Below, in pieces: positions 10,336-21,508 of a stretch of 64,000 nt of DNA (the stretch's first letter is position 1; the number at the start of each line of letters is the position of its first letter). The translations under genes were made by a program, and so were the position numbers. The notes below the pieces were generated by a model. That model searched no databases, was not told the DNA's origin, and worked only from the letters and a program-made list of their open reading frames with translations. This DNA is from Tanypteryx hageni (taxonomy: Eukaryota; Arthropoda; Insecta; Odonata; Petaluridae), in contig CM054112.1 of the NCBI GenBank assembly GCA_028673005.1, positions 26,029,624-26,093,623 of the forward strand, given 5' to 3'.

Positions 10336-10859
10336 ATACCATTTCCAATGTTCTTCCGAACAATTATTCTACCCACATCTGCTTGAAGCCTACATAAATA
10401 ACGAGTTTCTCGCCACGCAATGGTTTCCTTCGCAATATGAGATTATTGTTTTGGCCTATGACTGGATACACGCGATCGAAGATTTCTGTGTTCACTATAT
10501 TCTATGAAACAGTACCTTTAATAAAGAGCTTCAGAGAAGCACTTGAATTTCGTTTTTTAGAGACAAAAACCTCTAATTTTTTAAAATATTATGTCCGTTT
10601 ATCTAGTTTGTAAGTATGGTTTTATAGGCATTCGTCTATAAATACTTTTATTCCCATAAATGTGCGATATTTCTACATTTAGTCATTTACGTTGAAGGAT
10701 AGACAATACTTTTAGTCTCACTTAATCGATTCTCCGTATAAAAATTTCGCATGTGTAACGGCGTGAATCTTTAGGATCGAGGTGCGGCGATCCGTAGAGA
10801 AAATCTGACGCGGCCACAGGAAATGGCAGGCACTTCTATCTAAAGAGCGTAGCTGTACA
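10336..10859. other. No feature recognised
   Basis: AT-rich DNA with short open frames only, lacking any domain or repeat match within the window. Confidence 0.4.
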
Positions 10860-11343
10860 CAGTGGCGGATTTAAGGGGGCTCGCACATGGCGTGCGCCAG
10901 GGGCCCCGCGAATTATGGCGCCCCGTGACGTATGGCAGTGTTTCTCATATTGGGTTACGTGGAACCCTATGAGAAAGTTTGGGGTTCTATGAGGATCAGT
11001 AAAAATGGGGAAAAAGGCAAGATTTCGCTACCGCTCATTTACCCTAAATCTTGAATTTCTCCTCCACACTCAGAGACGGATTTAAGGGGGTCGTACTTAG
11101 CGTGTAACAAGGGCCGAAAAAATGTCCGTGTATATAATCTCAGAAATGTTAAATGTCTCGATTTAAAAAACAGTGGAACCTCTCTATGATTCCATAGAAA
11201 AACGATCGTTAAGAGGTGTCACAAAAGAAGGGTAGCCGTCAGGAGCGGTTTCCCTATATATTTAGATTGCATGGCCCCCGACTACTTAGCGCCAGGGGCC
11301 CCCAAATCTTTAGCGCCAGGGACTCCAGGAGGCGTAAATCGCT
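10860..11343. mobile_element. Decayed non-autonomous hAT element(s)
   Basis: The left end reads CAGTGGCGGATTTAAGGGGG, and the right end read in reverse is CAGCGATTTACGCCTCCTGG, a hAT-style terminal inverted repeat pair. GGGGCCCC-rich inner motifs occur at both ends (about 10895 and 11280). A second left-end-like motif, CAGTGTTTCTCATATTGGG at 10936, and a third GACGGATTTAAGGGGG near 11077 suggest nested or repeated insertion. No clean 8-bp duplication is left. Confidence 0.5.
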
Positions 11344-11928
11344 GTACAGGTGAAACGTGGAGCGAGATCTCCAAGGAAACCTAAATGACCTCCTCTTACG
11401 GATACAATGCGAAAAAGTACCATGGAAAGTACTCATCCTAGAGCGAGAAGTGACTTTGCCATCAATACGAAAGCTCATTCGTGGATCACATTAATAGTCC
11501 CACTTATAACTATTTCGCCGAGTTCAAGTTTTCAATGTTATTCTCCTCTCTCGCATATACTGAATTGATTGTCAGAAATAGCTAATATTGTTTTGACAAT
11601 GAGTAAAATTTACGATTTTATAAGCACTCATTAAAAACCAATAACAAACACTCCAAATTTACCAGATATCTCGGTTATAAATTTTTCCAAATTTCTTCAC
11701 CGGTTTAACTATGATTCCTGTCGCACGTTGTTTATGGCTTAGCTCATCAAATAACTCGAATAGATAATAGAATGCTTCCTCATATAATCATTGCTTTATA
11801 TATCGAACCAACTAACCTGTTACGGCGAGAAAATTTTCGATTAGAATGCTAACCCTATACGGAGATTAAATTTAACGCGGAGGAAAAACAGGACAGTCGA
11901 ACAGATGATTAATACATAGATATCTACA

Positions 11929-13728
11929 TCTACATCTACATATTACCCTGCAAGTCACCTTGACGGTGGATGGCAGGGGGTGCCGCGCACCAAGTTCCTA
12001 ACTAATTATTATTCACTGTTATCTATTGTGGTCACGTATTGTCCTAGGGAAAAAGGACTCCTTATACCTCTCCGTCCTACTATCAATTTCGCGAATCTTG
12101 TCGTCATTATCCCTCCGTCCGATATACGTTGGTTGTCGAATAATATCCTTCATTTCATTTACGAATATCTCCGACCTATATTTATCTAGAAGTTTAAGTC
12201 TCGCCTGTAATCTACGATCTTTCAACGATGGCCAACTCAACTCATCAATGAGTAACGTAACGCTCTGTTTTTATCGTAATTCTTTTTCACGAATCTAGCT
12301 GCTCGCCGCTGTATTTTTTCTAAATCCTTTATGAGTCCCCTCTGATATGGATCCCAAACCGCTGCTGCGTATTCCATTTGAGGTCTAACCAACGATAAAT
12401 AACAGGATTCTCTCACCTTTTCCGTGCTTTTCCTGACTATCCTACGCACAAAAGCCAACTTCTTATTTGCCGCACCTATCACTCGTCTTATGTGGGTGTC
12501 CCAAGACAGGTCACGATTCAAGGTTACCCCGAGGTATTTCACGGATTCCGAAACAGGAATGATCTCACCATCTATCGAGTAGGTAAACACGGACGATGGA
12601 CTTCTAGATTTCCAAAAGTTTAGAACGTTACTCTTTTTCTGATTGATTTCTAGCTGCCATTCCTTGCACCAAACAGATAACGCATCCAGATCATCCTGAA
12701 GCTGACGATGGTCGCTAGGACCACTAATTTCTCTATAGACTACGGTGTCATCCGCAAAAAGCCTGATATTACTTTTTACAACTGAGCTGATGTCGTTTAT
12801 ATAAAGCAAGAAAAGCATAGGTCCGATCACACTACACTGCGGCACTCCAGAGACTACATCTGCCACACTCGAGGACTTACCATCGATGACTACTTTTTGT
12901 TTTCTATTCCAAAGGAAAGCGCGAACCCAGTTAATGACTTTAACATTAACGCCAAGATTTCCCAATTTTAATAACAACTTACGGTGGGGAACCTTGTCAA
13001 AAGCTTTTCTAAAATCAAGGAACACTGCATCGACCTGCTTATTATTTTCGCCGCATGATAAAACATCATTCACAAACAGACCGAGTTGGGTGTCACAGGA
13101 TCTACCTTTTCTGAAGCCATGTTGACAGCTGACTAAGAGCGATCTACTCTCAAGATAACGCATTGTGTTGCTAACAATAATGTGCTCCAAAATCTTACAT
13201 GATAATGATGTTAGAGAAATCGGCCTATAATTTTCGGGGTTTTCTTTGTCACCTCCCTTATGAATGGGTGTGACGTGTGCTAGTTTCCAATCATCAGGAA
13301 CCTCACAGAGGGTAAGAGATTTCTCGAAAACTATCCGAAGGAAGGGAGCTATATCTTCTGCTAGTTCTTTTAATACACGCGCGGGAATTCCTTCTGGTCC
13401 AGGATTTTTGTTGGGCTTTATCGCACTCAGTTGCTTCGCTATTCCTGCCTCAGAGATTTTAATATTATCCATCCGAGTACATCCATCGGGAATAAGATTA
13501 TCTTTAAGTATATTTCCATCTGCCGTGAACGCCTTCGCGAAGTAAACGTTTAGTAGATTAGCTTTATCCTCCCCATCGTGAAGGATGTCTCCGGAATCAC
13601 ATCGCAGGGAGGGTATTGAAGGACCCACTCCCTTGACTTCTCTTACGTAGGACCAGAACGCTTTTGGATCCTCCTTCAATTTTGTATTTAATACCTCATT
13701 CCGGAAGGTGTTAAATGCGTTACGCATT
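11929..13728 (-). mobile_element. CR1-like LINE, copy 2 (5'-truncated, complete 3' end)
   Basis: On the minus strand this runs from within ORF2 (13728) through the 3' UTR, with CACCCCCTGCCATCCACC, to a (TGTAGA)n tail at about 11930-11950. The 3' end is intact and the 5' end is cut, as expected from incomplete target-primed reverse transcription. Confidence 0.85.
12237..13727 (-). pseudogene. CR1-like ORF2 reverse transcriptase, 5'-truncated
   Basis: An uninterrupted frame of 496 codons, differing from the copy-1 protein at only about 15-20 positions. Catalytic motifs FLDFRKAFDKVPH and LFADDTVVY are present, as is the shared PQCSVIGP variant. It ends RYSLMS-stop after a five-adenine run, exactly as in copy 1. 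The tail (ELSWPSLKDRRLQ, 12240 down to 12019) follows in another frame. The endonuclease and ORF1 are missing because of truncation, so the copy cannot act on its own. Confidence 0.85.
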
Positions 13729-14426
13729 CGGGAGATGTTTCACAGATATTAATGCTTTTTTACCGATGTCTTCGTTAAGTTCATTAAAAATGAAAATATT
13801 TTTTTAAACGTTTCAATGTAGTATATTGAAATTTTTTTACGAACATTTGAATGTACGTACTCTCTCATTTCATGAAATATTACAATGAATACGTAATTAT
13901 AGGTTTTTCTATGTTTATATTTACATAATTCTCTTCGTGAGCCCATTCATCATTGGATAAACAATGGTTGAGGAAGTATATGCACCTAGGAATATAATAT
14001 TAGCCAAAGGATAAATTTTACTGCGTGGAATAAAACTCGCACCTGTAAGTCAGTATTATTTCCGGATTTCCCATTAGTACTCTTAGTTCTAATTATATTG
14101 TGAACGATCTGTTAAACCTTCCGTTTTACAATAGAATTTCAAGAAATTCTTGACCACGTTAGATTCGACGATTGAAACCTACGTACATCACAAAGTGTGT
14201 TAAAACACTTCAAATCTCTGCTTAACTGTCAGAACGGAATTAAATTATGGTTTATCAATTATCATTCTCCCAAAAGTTCAGTATCGTTAATTAAAGATTA
14301 CAAAAAATACGACATTGCCACGTAATAGATCAAGTTGAAGACGTAGAGAGAAAAAGAGACCATGGATGGAGGGATTTCGTTCCAAATTAAATAACGTCCG
14401 CGGAAGAATTTAAAAATGCCACTTAC

Positions 14427-14520
14427 CGCCACTCGCATGGCCTCTCCGATCGTTCTAATGCAGCATATCTCGAACTTTCAATAGTCGCGGCTCCTTGAAT
14501 ATCATGCGTCCTCCTTTGAA
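14427..14520 (-). CDS. Candidate internal exon of an unknown gene
   Basis: A 94-bp stretch bounded on the minus strand by a pyrimidine-rich acceptor (CTATTTTCAG) and a consensus donor (GTAAGT). One frame is open throughout and reads RRTHDIQGAATIESSRY followed by AALERSERPCEWR. The protease terminal exon at 26.9 kb lies upstream, so this would be a different gene. No partner exons were found, and such a match can arise by chance. Confidence 0.25.
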
Positions 14521-15322
14521 CTGAAAATAGTAAAAATAAGAAACGTAATTGCAAATTTTCCATTTTATTTTACTGTTGATAATTTTTATCATATCGTCTT
14601 TCCAAAAATACTGATTAATTTTTATCACTCGTGAAAAGGTTATTTTTTGGCATTTCACATTGCATCCCAAATAGTTTTGCGACCTCGTGAGTGGGCGCAG
14701 CCCATAATTTGAAAAACGCTGTTCTAAGGAATGCTGCCGCTTGCTTCGTTATGAAAGCAATCCTCCTCCGGCCTCTGCATTTTCCTTTCTGAAGAAGATC
14801 AGCGGTTTAGCTCGCTCCGAATGCACCTTTCGACCACGCCGGGTGCCAGGAAGCGGGCGAAAATGGGGGTATGATGCACGAATGAGTGTGAGGGGGCGTA
14901 ACCGGAGAGGAGAAGGCGATACATGGACCCTGACCGAGGCAGTAAAAAGAGGACTTACGGCAGTCAACCGGAAGACTTTCGTTGCCCGATTTTTACAAGA
15001 TTTTTACCCTCCGATAGCCTTTTTTAAACTTCGGGTAAAACCCGAAATTATTAGATTTCTTTAAACACAAATTCTTTAGATTTGTTCACAGAATTTTTAT
15101 TCTGGCGCTTGTAGGCACCTTAGCGCTTGAGTGCAGTCCGAGATGTGCGTGATCACTTTGTTTATTCACTTTGTAAGAGGTGCATATGCAGCTGTTCTGA
15201 GAACATTTTCTAATACAACAAAAATCATTGCTGCTATATAAGAATTTTCGGAAGTTCTTTGTTCAAAATGGATTGCTACAATAAATATAAATCTTAATAC
15301 ATCCCTTAAATCTTTCAGGAAA
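14521..15322. other. No gene recognised
   Basis: A GC-richer island at about 14770-14990 is open on both strands for 70-110 codons, but neither translation shows a recognisable domain. I regard it as composition-driven. Confidence 0.3.
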
Positions 15323-15859
15323 ATGGCATCCGTATTAGATCCTTCTAGGAAATCTATGCATGACTCAGATACAATTGCTATCGTCGAATATTTGGGCACA
15401 TATGATGATGTGGATGAGCAGATAAAATCCGAACTTACTGCCTATTTATTAGAAGCAACGCTTCTAAACAAAGATTCGGATATTATTTGGTTTTGGTTTA
15501 ATATTGGAGTCCGATACCCTAAATTAAGTAAGTTTGCCTTAACGCTACTATGTATGCCAATCTGTAGCTCTAATTTTGAGCCTTCATTTTTTCCCATTTT
15601 GGAAAAAATCCTAAACTTTGTGAGGGAAGGAAAATATTATTCCATTTTATTTGACGAAACTACTGATATAAATTTGGTGTCTCAATTAAGTCTTGTTATT
15701 AGGTTTGTTTATGAAAATAAAATTATGGAAGTTGTCATTGGTTTTGTGGATTTGCACGATGAAAATTTCACATCAGGAATTAGACAAGAGCTGGAACCTA
15801 AATTAAGGGGGAATGTGACTTACGTGAACATACAGATTATATTACAACTATTCGAGTAA
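15323..15859 (+). pseudogene. Scrambled hAT transposase relic
   Basis: A single 178-codon frame joins two pieces in the wrong order. The first half (YDDVDEQIKSELTAYLLEA, RYPKLSKFALTLLCMPICSS, NFEPSF) matches the carboxyl-terminal hAT dimerisation domain, whose usual ending is ERSFS. The second half (LNFVREGKYYSILFDETTD, then VSQLSLVIRFVYENKI and VVIGFVDL) matches the start of the DUF4371-type catalytic region, with the first catalytic Asp in DETTD. In real hAT proteins the DETTD part precedes the dimerisation part. The likely origin is a junction of two decayed copies or an internal rearrangement. No terminal repeats were identified. Confidence 0.65.
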
Positions 15860-17929
15860 GGCATGTTTTAAGTGATAGTAGATAGTATTATTAATTACAA
15901 TTGATTAGGAAATTAGTCAGTTAATCAAAAATCAAAAAACGCCTCTGCCTCGCATTTATTCACGCATGATGTGTGCATATTTCCACTCTTCTTTACTTGC
16001 TCCATACGTAGTAAAGGGGAAAGTATTGTTTTCATGAATAAAATCGATTTCGAAATTTCAATGGAAATACACATTTTGAGGTCTCCTGAACTGGTTTGAA
16101 CCAATTTCTCGATGATGTATATTTGCCTGTATGCGATAGAAATAATAACGGTGGTCTTAATTAAAAAACTATTAAACTTGTCGATGCGAAATTTCATATT
16201 TGATATTTTCGTTAAAGAGGTTAGAGTTGATTTGTTTTTGGTAAAAATCGATGAACCGGAAATGGATATTTACTATTTTCACATCCGATTTTTTGACCGA
16301 AAAATTCATATAGATTAAAAATATGGAGAATTAACACCCATGGGGTAGTAGAGAGGAAGGGAGGAGGAAGGGGAAGGGCTCGAAGCAATCCTAATGAAAT
16401 ATGACCAACATGGGTGTCTTTCGACTGGAAATGTCATATAGATTATAAATACCGCTGTCTCCCACCCCCTTCCACCGCTACCTACCAATAACTCTTATGT
16501 TATTATTACTGCATATTTCGAATACTTATAAAATTCCCTACAGATAGACGCCCATATTCCCTTTATTTGATGAGGTTTTCTTCCAGCGCCCCTATTGCCT
16601 TTTTGTCAATCGCACTCATTCGATCACTCATTCACTCTAACACAAGATAGAAGGACGAAAACCGGATTTACGAGCGATTATTCTACGCCATGGATCCAAA
16701 AATCACGCCGTTGTCAAATGTTTTGTGTGTCTGTACGATCGCGACAGGGACCGACCAAGCAGCCACACACACTCGCACTAGCACGCAACGAAAAGGAAAG
16801 GAAAAGGACAAAAGAGAAAAGGAAAATTGTATTAACCTTTACGGGAAATCATTTGGCACAGGGGTCCAGTATCACCCACGATCGTCTGTTATGTCTTCCG
16901 AAAGCGATGGGGACCAACAGACAAAACGCTCATGAAATCAAAGTAACACACGCAGATTCTCTAAATGTTAAGGCAATCTAATCATCAGCAGATGCTGTGC
17001 AATGATTTTTGTGAGTGGAAACCGGTTCTTGGTTAGAAATAACAACCCCTAAACCTGTAAATTTGTATTTTTTGTAAATTTTTCTTTTTTCATTTATTTT
17101 TATTGCTTTTCAACCCAATTTGATGCTTTGTCCTTTTATTTCTTTACTTCCTTTTTTGTGTTTCTCTAAATATTGAATTTTACGGTTAAGGAATCAATTT
17201 GTACTTGATCAATTTCATTGTAGTCGCCATCATTATTTATTTATTTCAGAATTCATTTGATGAAACTGAAGGGCGTATCTCACAGAGTTTTCCAAGATAG
17301 TTCTTGATGCTGGAGATGATCATAGCAATCAAAGTAGAGATTCCAACGATAAGAGGCAAGCTGGAGGAAATCAACAAATGAATGAAACTTTAGAATTTTC
17401 ATGAAGAATCTACAAGTCTCCATTAAAATTTCAAAAAATTACGACCAAAAATGCAAAAAGAAATTTAGTTATGAAAATATTTATCATTTTAGGTTAAATA
17501 CTAAATATGCATTCGTTAAAATTCATCAGGATATAACTCTAAATATCTAACATGAAAAAAACCTGTACATCCCTTCTTATCTCACCTCTTGTCTCAACCT
17601 TTTCATGAGATAATTTAGTCTTCACTACAATATCTCAATCCCTAACCCAGTGAAACTGTTAACTAGAATGGAAAATGCTCAGAAAATTGCTGTGGAATTG
17701 TTCCGTGCCGTAGTAAAAAACTTCTCGACGCTTTTCTACAGAAAAATGTTAAGATCTTCACGTAGAAGCAACAATTCTAAGTTGTGACAGAGTTAGCCGT
17801 TATATAAACCATCACACGGCGCATAATGTTCATAATATCCTTCGAGATTTTCACGTCGATTCGACGGCATTCGATGAAAAAGGTCACGAATGTTTTTTTA
17901 AGAAGAGAAAAATAAAGAGAAATGCAACG
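15860..17929. other. No gene recognised
   Basis: AT-rich DNA. A purine-rich run lies at about 16350-16380. The two overlapping open frames near 16595-16981 are low in complexity at their ends and match nothing I recognise. No terminal repeats or tRNA-like boxes were found. Confidence 0.35.
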
Positions 17930-18034
17930 CCGAATAATGCTACATGTCGAACTCATGCCAAATACACGCTATCCTCACGAAATGGGTGAAAAATTCAATA
18001 CAAGAAATACAGATTTAAAAATGGATAATAAATA
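17930..18034 (+). pseudogene. CR1-like ORF2 relic, left of the Tigger insertion
   Basis: Weakly coding-like sequence that, joined across the Tigger element, leads into TRVTPLLEDLNW on the right side. Only the junction is convincing: ...AAATA at 18034 joins CGATAGGAAACTCG at 20564. Degraded, with several stops. Confidence 0.4.
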
Positions 18035-20561
18035 CAGTGGAAACCGCTTAACACGAAAACGGATAACGCGAAATATCGGTTAACACGAAATGCAGGCTCG
18101 GTCCCTACCGGTGCCTATACATTTCAACGCATATTAGTTCGTTTTACGCGAAATGGTTAACAAGAAATTTCGGTTAACACGAAAAAAAATTTCGGTCCCC
18201 TGAAAATAAATCCCCGTCAAATTCTTGGGATAACACGAAACGCCCCACTCCTTTCTTAGAGCCACAGCTGTACCTCCTCCTTCCCCCTCTCTTTCAATAG
18301 GCATGGTCATTAGTAGACCTCAGAGAAACTCACGCGCCCCCGCTGAGAGGGTTGCTACCGAGATTTCCTTGGCAGCAATAAACTAAATTCTGGGAACTAC
18401 CATCTTCGAATTAAAGGAAGGATTTGGAGGTGCAGATTGTTATCTGTACTGTACCTTCCCTTTCCCCGTCTTTCAATACGCTCAACTCCTCACTTGCTCT
18501 CGTCTCTAGACCACTATGCAGAACAGTTCTACTCAGTTGATTCTGAATTTCCGTGTGGAACGGTTAGCGAATGTGAAACGAATCTGTGAGCGAAGTTCTT
18601 CTTTCTTTTTCTGGATAGTTTTCAGTTGTGATTTTATATTTTTATAAAAGATAAAAGACCCACATAAAAATGGCTAGTAAAGTGCGTAAGCAAAAAGCAA
18701 TACCGCTGAAAGTGAAAATGTAGCTCCTACAAGCGGTTGATAACGGTGATAGAACCAAAACGGACATCTGCAAAGAGTTCGAAATTCCCTTTTCAACTTT
18801 GTCAACAATTATAAAAAATCGTGATAAAATAACATCTGTGTTTGAGAGAAGCATGTTTGAACCGGGACGGAAATGTCTACGCAGGGCAAAGCACGAGGAT
18901 TTGGAAGCGGCGCTGATCATCTGGTTTAAGCAAGCAAGAGGCCAGAATGCTCCAATTTCTGGTCCTGTTTTGATGGCGAAGGCTGACACTTTAGGATCAG
19001 AATTGGGAATTGAATTCAAGTCTAGTCCTGGATGGTTGGAGCGGTTCAAGGTGAGGAATGGGATAATTTTTAAGACTGTTTCCGGCGAGTCGGGTGACGT
19101 CTCCCGTGATATGACATCAGAGTGGGTAACTTCTACCTTGCCTAAATTATTAACAGACTTTGCGCCTAAGGACATTTTTAATGCTGACGAAACCGGGATT
19201 TTTTCTCGCTGCCTCCCAGAAAAAACTTTAGCTTTTAAAAATGAGCAGTGCTCTGGTGGAAAAAAATCTAAAGAGCGCATTACGGTAATGGTGGCTTGCA
19301 ATTCAGACGGTTCTGAAAAAATCCCGATGTTTGTTGTGGGTAAATTTCTGAATCCTCGCTGCTTCAAGAATGTAAAGAAGCTTCCCGTGGAATACACCGC
19401 AAATAAAAAAGCTTGGATGACGGGAAACATTTTTACAGACTGGGTTAGGGCATTGGACAAGCGCTTTTCATGCCAGAAGCGCAAAATAGCTTTAATTATC
19501 GACAACAGCCCTGCTCATCTAGAAGTGGAAAAGCTGAAATCAATTAAACTGATCTTTCTGCCGCCTAATACAACAAGCGTATTGCAGCCATGTGACCAGG
19601 GTATTATAAGAAATCTAAAATGCCACTATCGCAAGTTATTACTCCAGAAATATTTATCTAGTATTGAATCAAATGAGGAAATTAAGTCCGTGACTCTTTT
19701 GGATTCCTTGCATTTGTTGTATGCCGCTTGGAGGTCAGTTACAGCGAAAACAATCGAAAATTGTTTTCGCCACGCAAGATTTTCCTCTTCGCCAATAGCA
19801 GATAGGTTTTCTGGACAGGATGAAACTGAATCGACTACGGAAATTAGGGTAAATACATCTACTGAAAGTGAATTGTGCGATATCTTCGGTCGCGTGTCAT
19901 CTGTAATGAGATTGACAACTGAAATCACGCTGAATGATTATATAGCAGTGGATGACCATATTGCCACTACACCACTTTTAACAGACAGTGACATTGTGGA
20001 CATTGTTAAATCAAGTGAAACAAAAGAAAATGAATATAGTAGTGAAAGTGGAGATTACTGTGACGACGGAATGTTGTCAGTGCCAAGTGCTGCGGATATC
20101 CGTGGAATGCTAAAAAGTGTTCGTCGGTTTTTAGAAAATCAAACAGATGGGAACAGTTTGTATGAGACGGTTGATGATTTGGAACAATTTGTGGAAAAAA
20201 AGATCATTATGAATGCTAGGCAGAAAAAAATTACGGAATTTTTTGTTAAGAAGTAGACAATTGAACTACTTTAGCGACCTTGATGCTAAATATTTGTACA
20301 TTGTTTTTATGAAATTATTGAAATAAAATAATTTTTTTATGTATATGTGTAATGAATAAATTATAAGGTTTTCATTATTATAACTAATTACTGTGCTGTT
20401 TCCATCGCATATTTGTTAAGTCAAGATTAATTTACGAGCTTATATAAATATCTCAAATCAGTCTCAAAAAAGGTTATCATGAAATTCGTTTAGCACGAAA
20501 TTCGGTTAAGACGAAATGTTTGAGCTGGTCCCCCACATTTCGTGTTAAGCGGTTTCCACTG
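18035..20561 (+). mobile_element. Tigger-like (pogo) DNA transposon, nearly intact
   Basis: Terminal inverted repeats read CAGTGGAAACCGCTTAACAC on both strands (left from 18035, right ending 20561). TA dinucleotides flank both ends (18033-18034 and 20562-20563), the target duplication of Tc1/mariner superfamily elements. Subterminal motifs of the form GGTTAACACGAAA recur within about 150 bp of both ends and may be transposase binding sites (inference). Length 2527 bp. The coding region has one in-frame stop. Confidence 0.9.
18670..20256 (+). pseudogene. Tigger/pogo transposase with one early stop codon
   Basis: A 529-codon frame from ATG at 18670 to TAG at 20254, broken only by TAG at 18721-18723 (codon 18). 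Residues 1-60 form a CENP-B/Psq-type helix-turn-helix (KTDICKEFEIPFSTLSTII). Residues about 75-140 form the second CENP-B type HTH (WFKQARGQNAPISGPVLMAK, then GWLERFKVRNGI). The DDE_1 catalytic core has NADETG (Asp 173), LIIDNSPAH (Asp 278) and LQPCDQGIIRNL (Asp 309). The catalytic triad is complete and the size is normal. A product started at an internal codon downstream of the stop would lack part of the first DNA-binding fold. A domesticated gene is unlikely because the terminal repeats are kept. Confidence 0.85.
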
Positions 20562-20790
20562 TATACGATAGGAAACTCGCGTCACTCCACTGCTAGAAGA
20601 TTTAAATTGGGTATCGTAAGAGAAATGGCGATTGAAGGCTAGATTTGAAGCGACCACATTATGTACGGATCGGAAGAAGAAATAACTGGCGCGAGTTTTG
20701 GAATAAATGAAATTCCCTTCTGTGCCGCAAAGCGCGCTCACGAAGATAAAAACACGAGATCGATCTTAGCAAAACGAAGTGCATAAGTTC
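20562..20790 (+). pseudogene. CR1-like ORF2 relic, right of the Tigger insertion
   Basis: Reads TRVTPLLEDLNWVS, a stop, then EKWRLKARFEATTLCTDRKKK, aligning with LLRDLNWVPLEDRRLNSRL at 9090-9150. The remnant fades by about 20790. The Tigger element inserted into this older LINE. Confidence 0.6.
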
Positions 20791-21508
20791 GTGTATTGTA
20801 AAAAAGAAATTAGAGTAGCTACGGACTCGTAAAGTAAGGAAAATATATCCGTCTTGTAATTTTATTAAAGGCACATTTTTTAAAGAAACTGACTACGCAA
20901 ACAGAAAAAAGCAAATAGTCATCGGAAAATTGGAATGCAGCTTTTTCGTGTGACTATGCAACATACTATTTTCGTACCAACAATAGGTTCTTATCTTCTA
21001 GAGAAGCAACTAAGGGCATCTCAGTCGGCGAATACATGCTTTAAAGCAGTAGAGTTTGGAGACGCATCTCGCGTATTTCGGTCAGGGCGCTGTGTTCGGT
21101 AGTGCACATTCATCCTCCCCATGGATGGATCCTTGCCGACAAGGCCGTGATATACATCGCAATAAAGACATATCACCGCACCTTGTCGCCATTGAAAGGC
21201 TTTGGCCCGCGTCCATAGGGTGGGCGGCCGCCTCGGCGGGCGAGCATTGTTTTCTCAAATCGTTTAAGTTTCCGCGTCGTTGTGTCTTGCGTAGGAGTGG
21301 TCGGAAGAGAGTCGCATCCTGAAAGGAGTTAGCCTTGGACTCCTCTTCGATCTAATAAGTCACTTCTTAAGAGGTTCAAGGATAGACTCTCAACGCTCTT
21401 TGTAACGTTTGACGAGATATTCTCCGCTATGGGAGAGGTCACACCTGCCGCGAGTATCCTTAAAACGTTCTAAGTGTCCGTTAAAAAAAATCACAACCGT
21501 GACTTTTA
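20791..21508. other. No gene recognised
   Basis: Contains an 88-codon open frame at 21056-21322 in a locally GC-rich stretch (about 21190-21310). No domain is recognisable. Confidence 0.3.

Larger units (their letters stand above)
11605..14305. repeat. Direct duplication, copy B (split by a CR1-like LINE)
   Basis: Counterpart of 9305-10335. Homology runs 11605-11925, then resumes at 13729 after the LINE. The 14-base site between the flanks in copy A has no counterpart here, so the LINE insertion removed a few bases or the region has since changed. Confidence 0.7.

Noticed and set aside
14741..15064. 107-codon plus-strand frame and its antisense
   Set aside because: Both strands are open because of local GC content; no domain, no splice context.
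16595..16981. 128-codon frame with basic middle
   Set aside because: Two overlapping frames are equally open, Lys/Arg-rich by composition, and nothing is recognisable.
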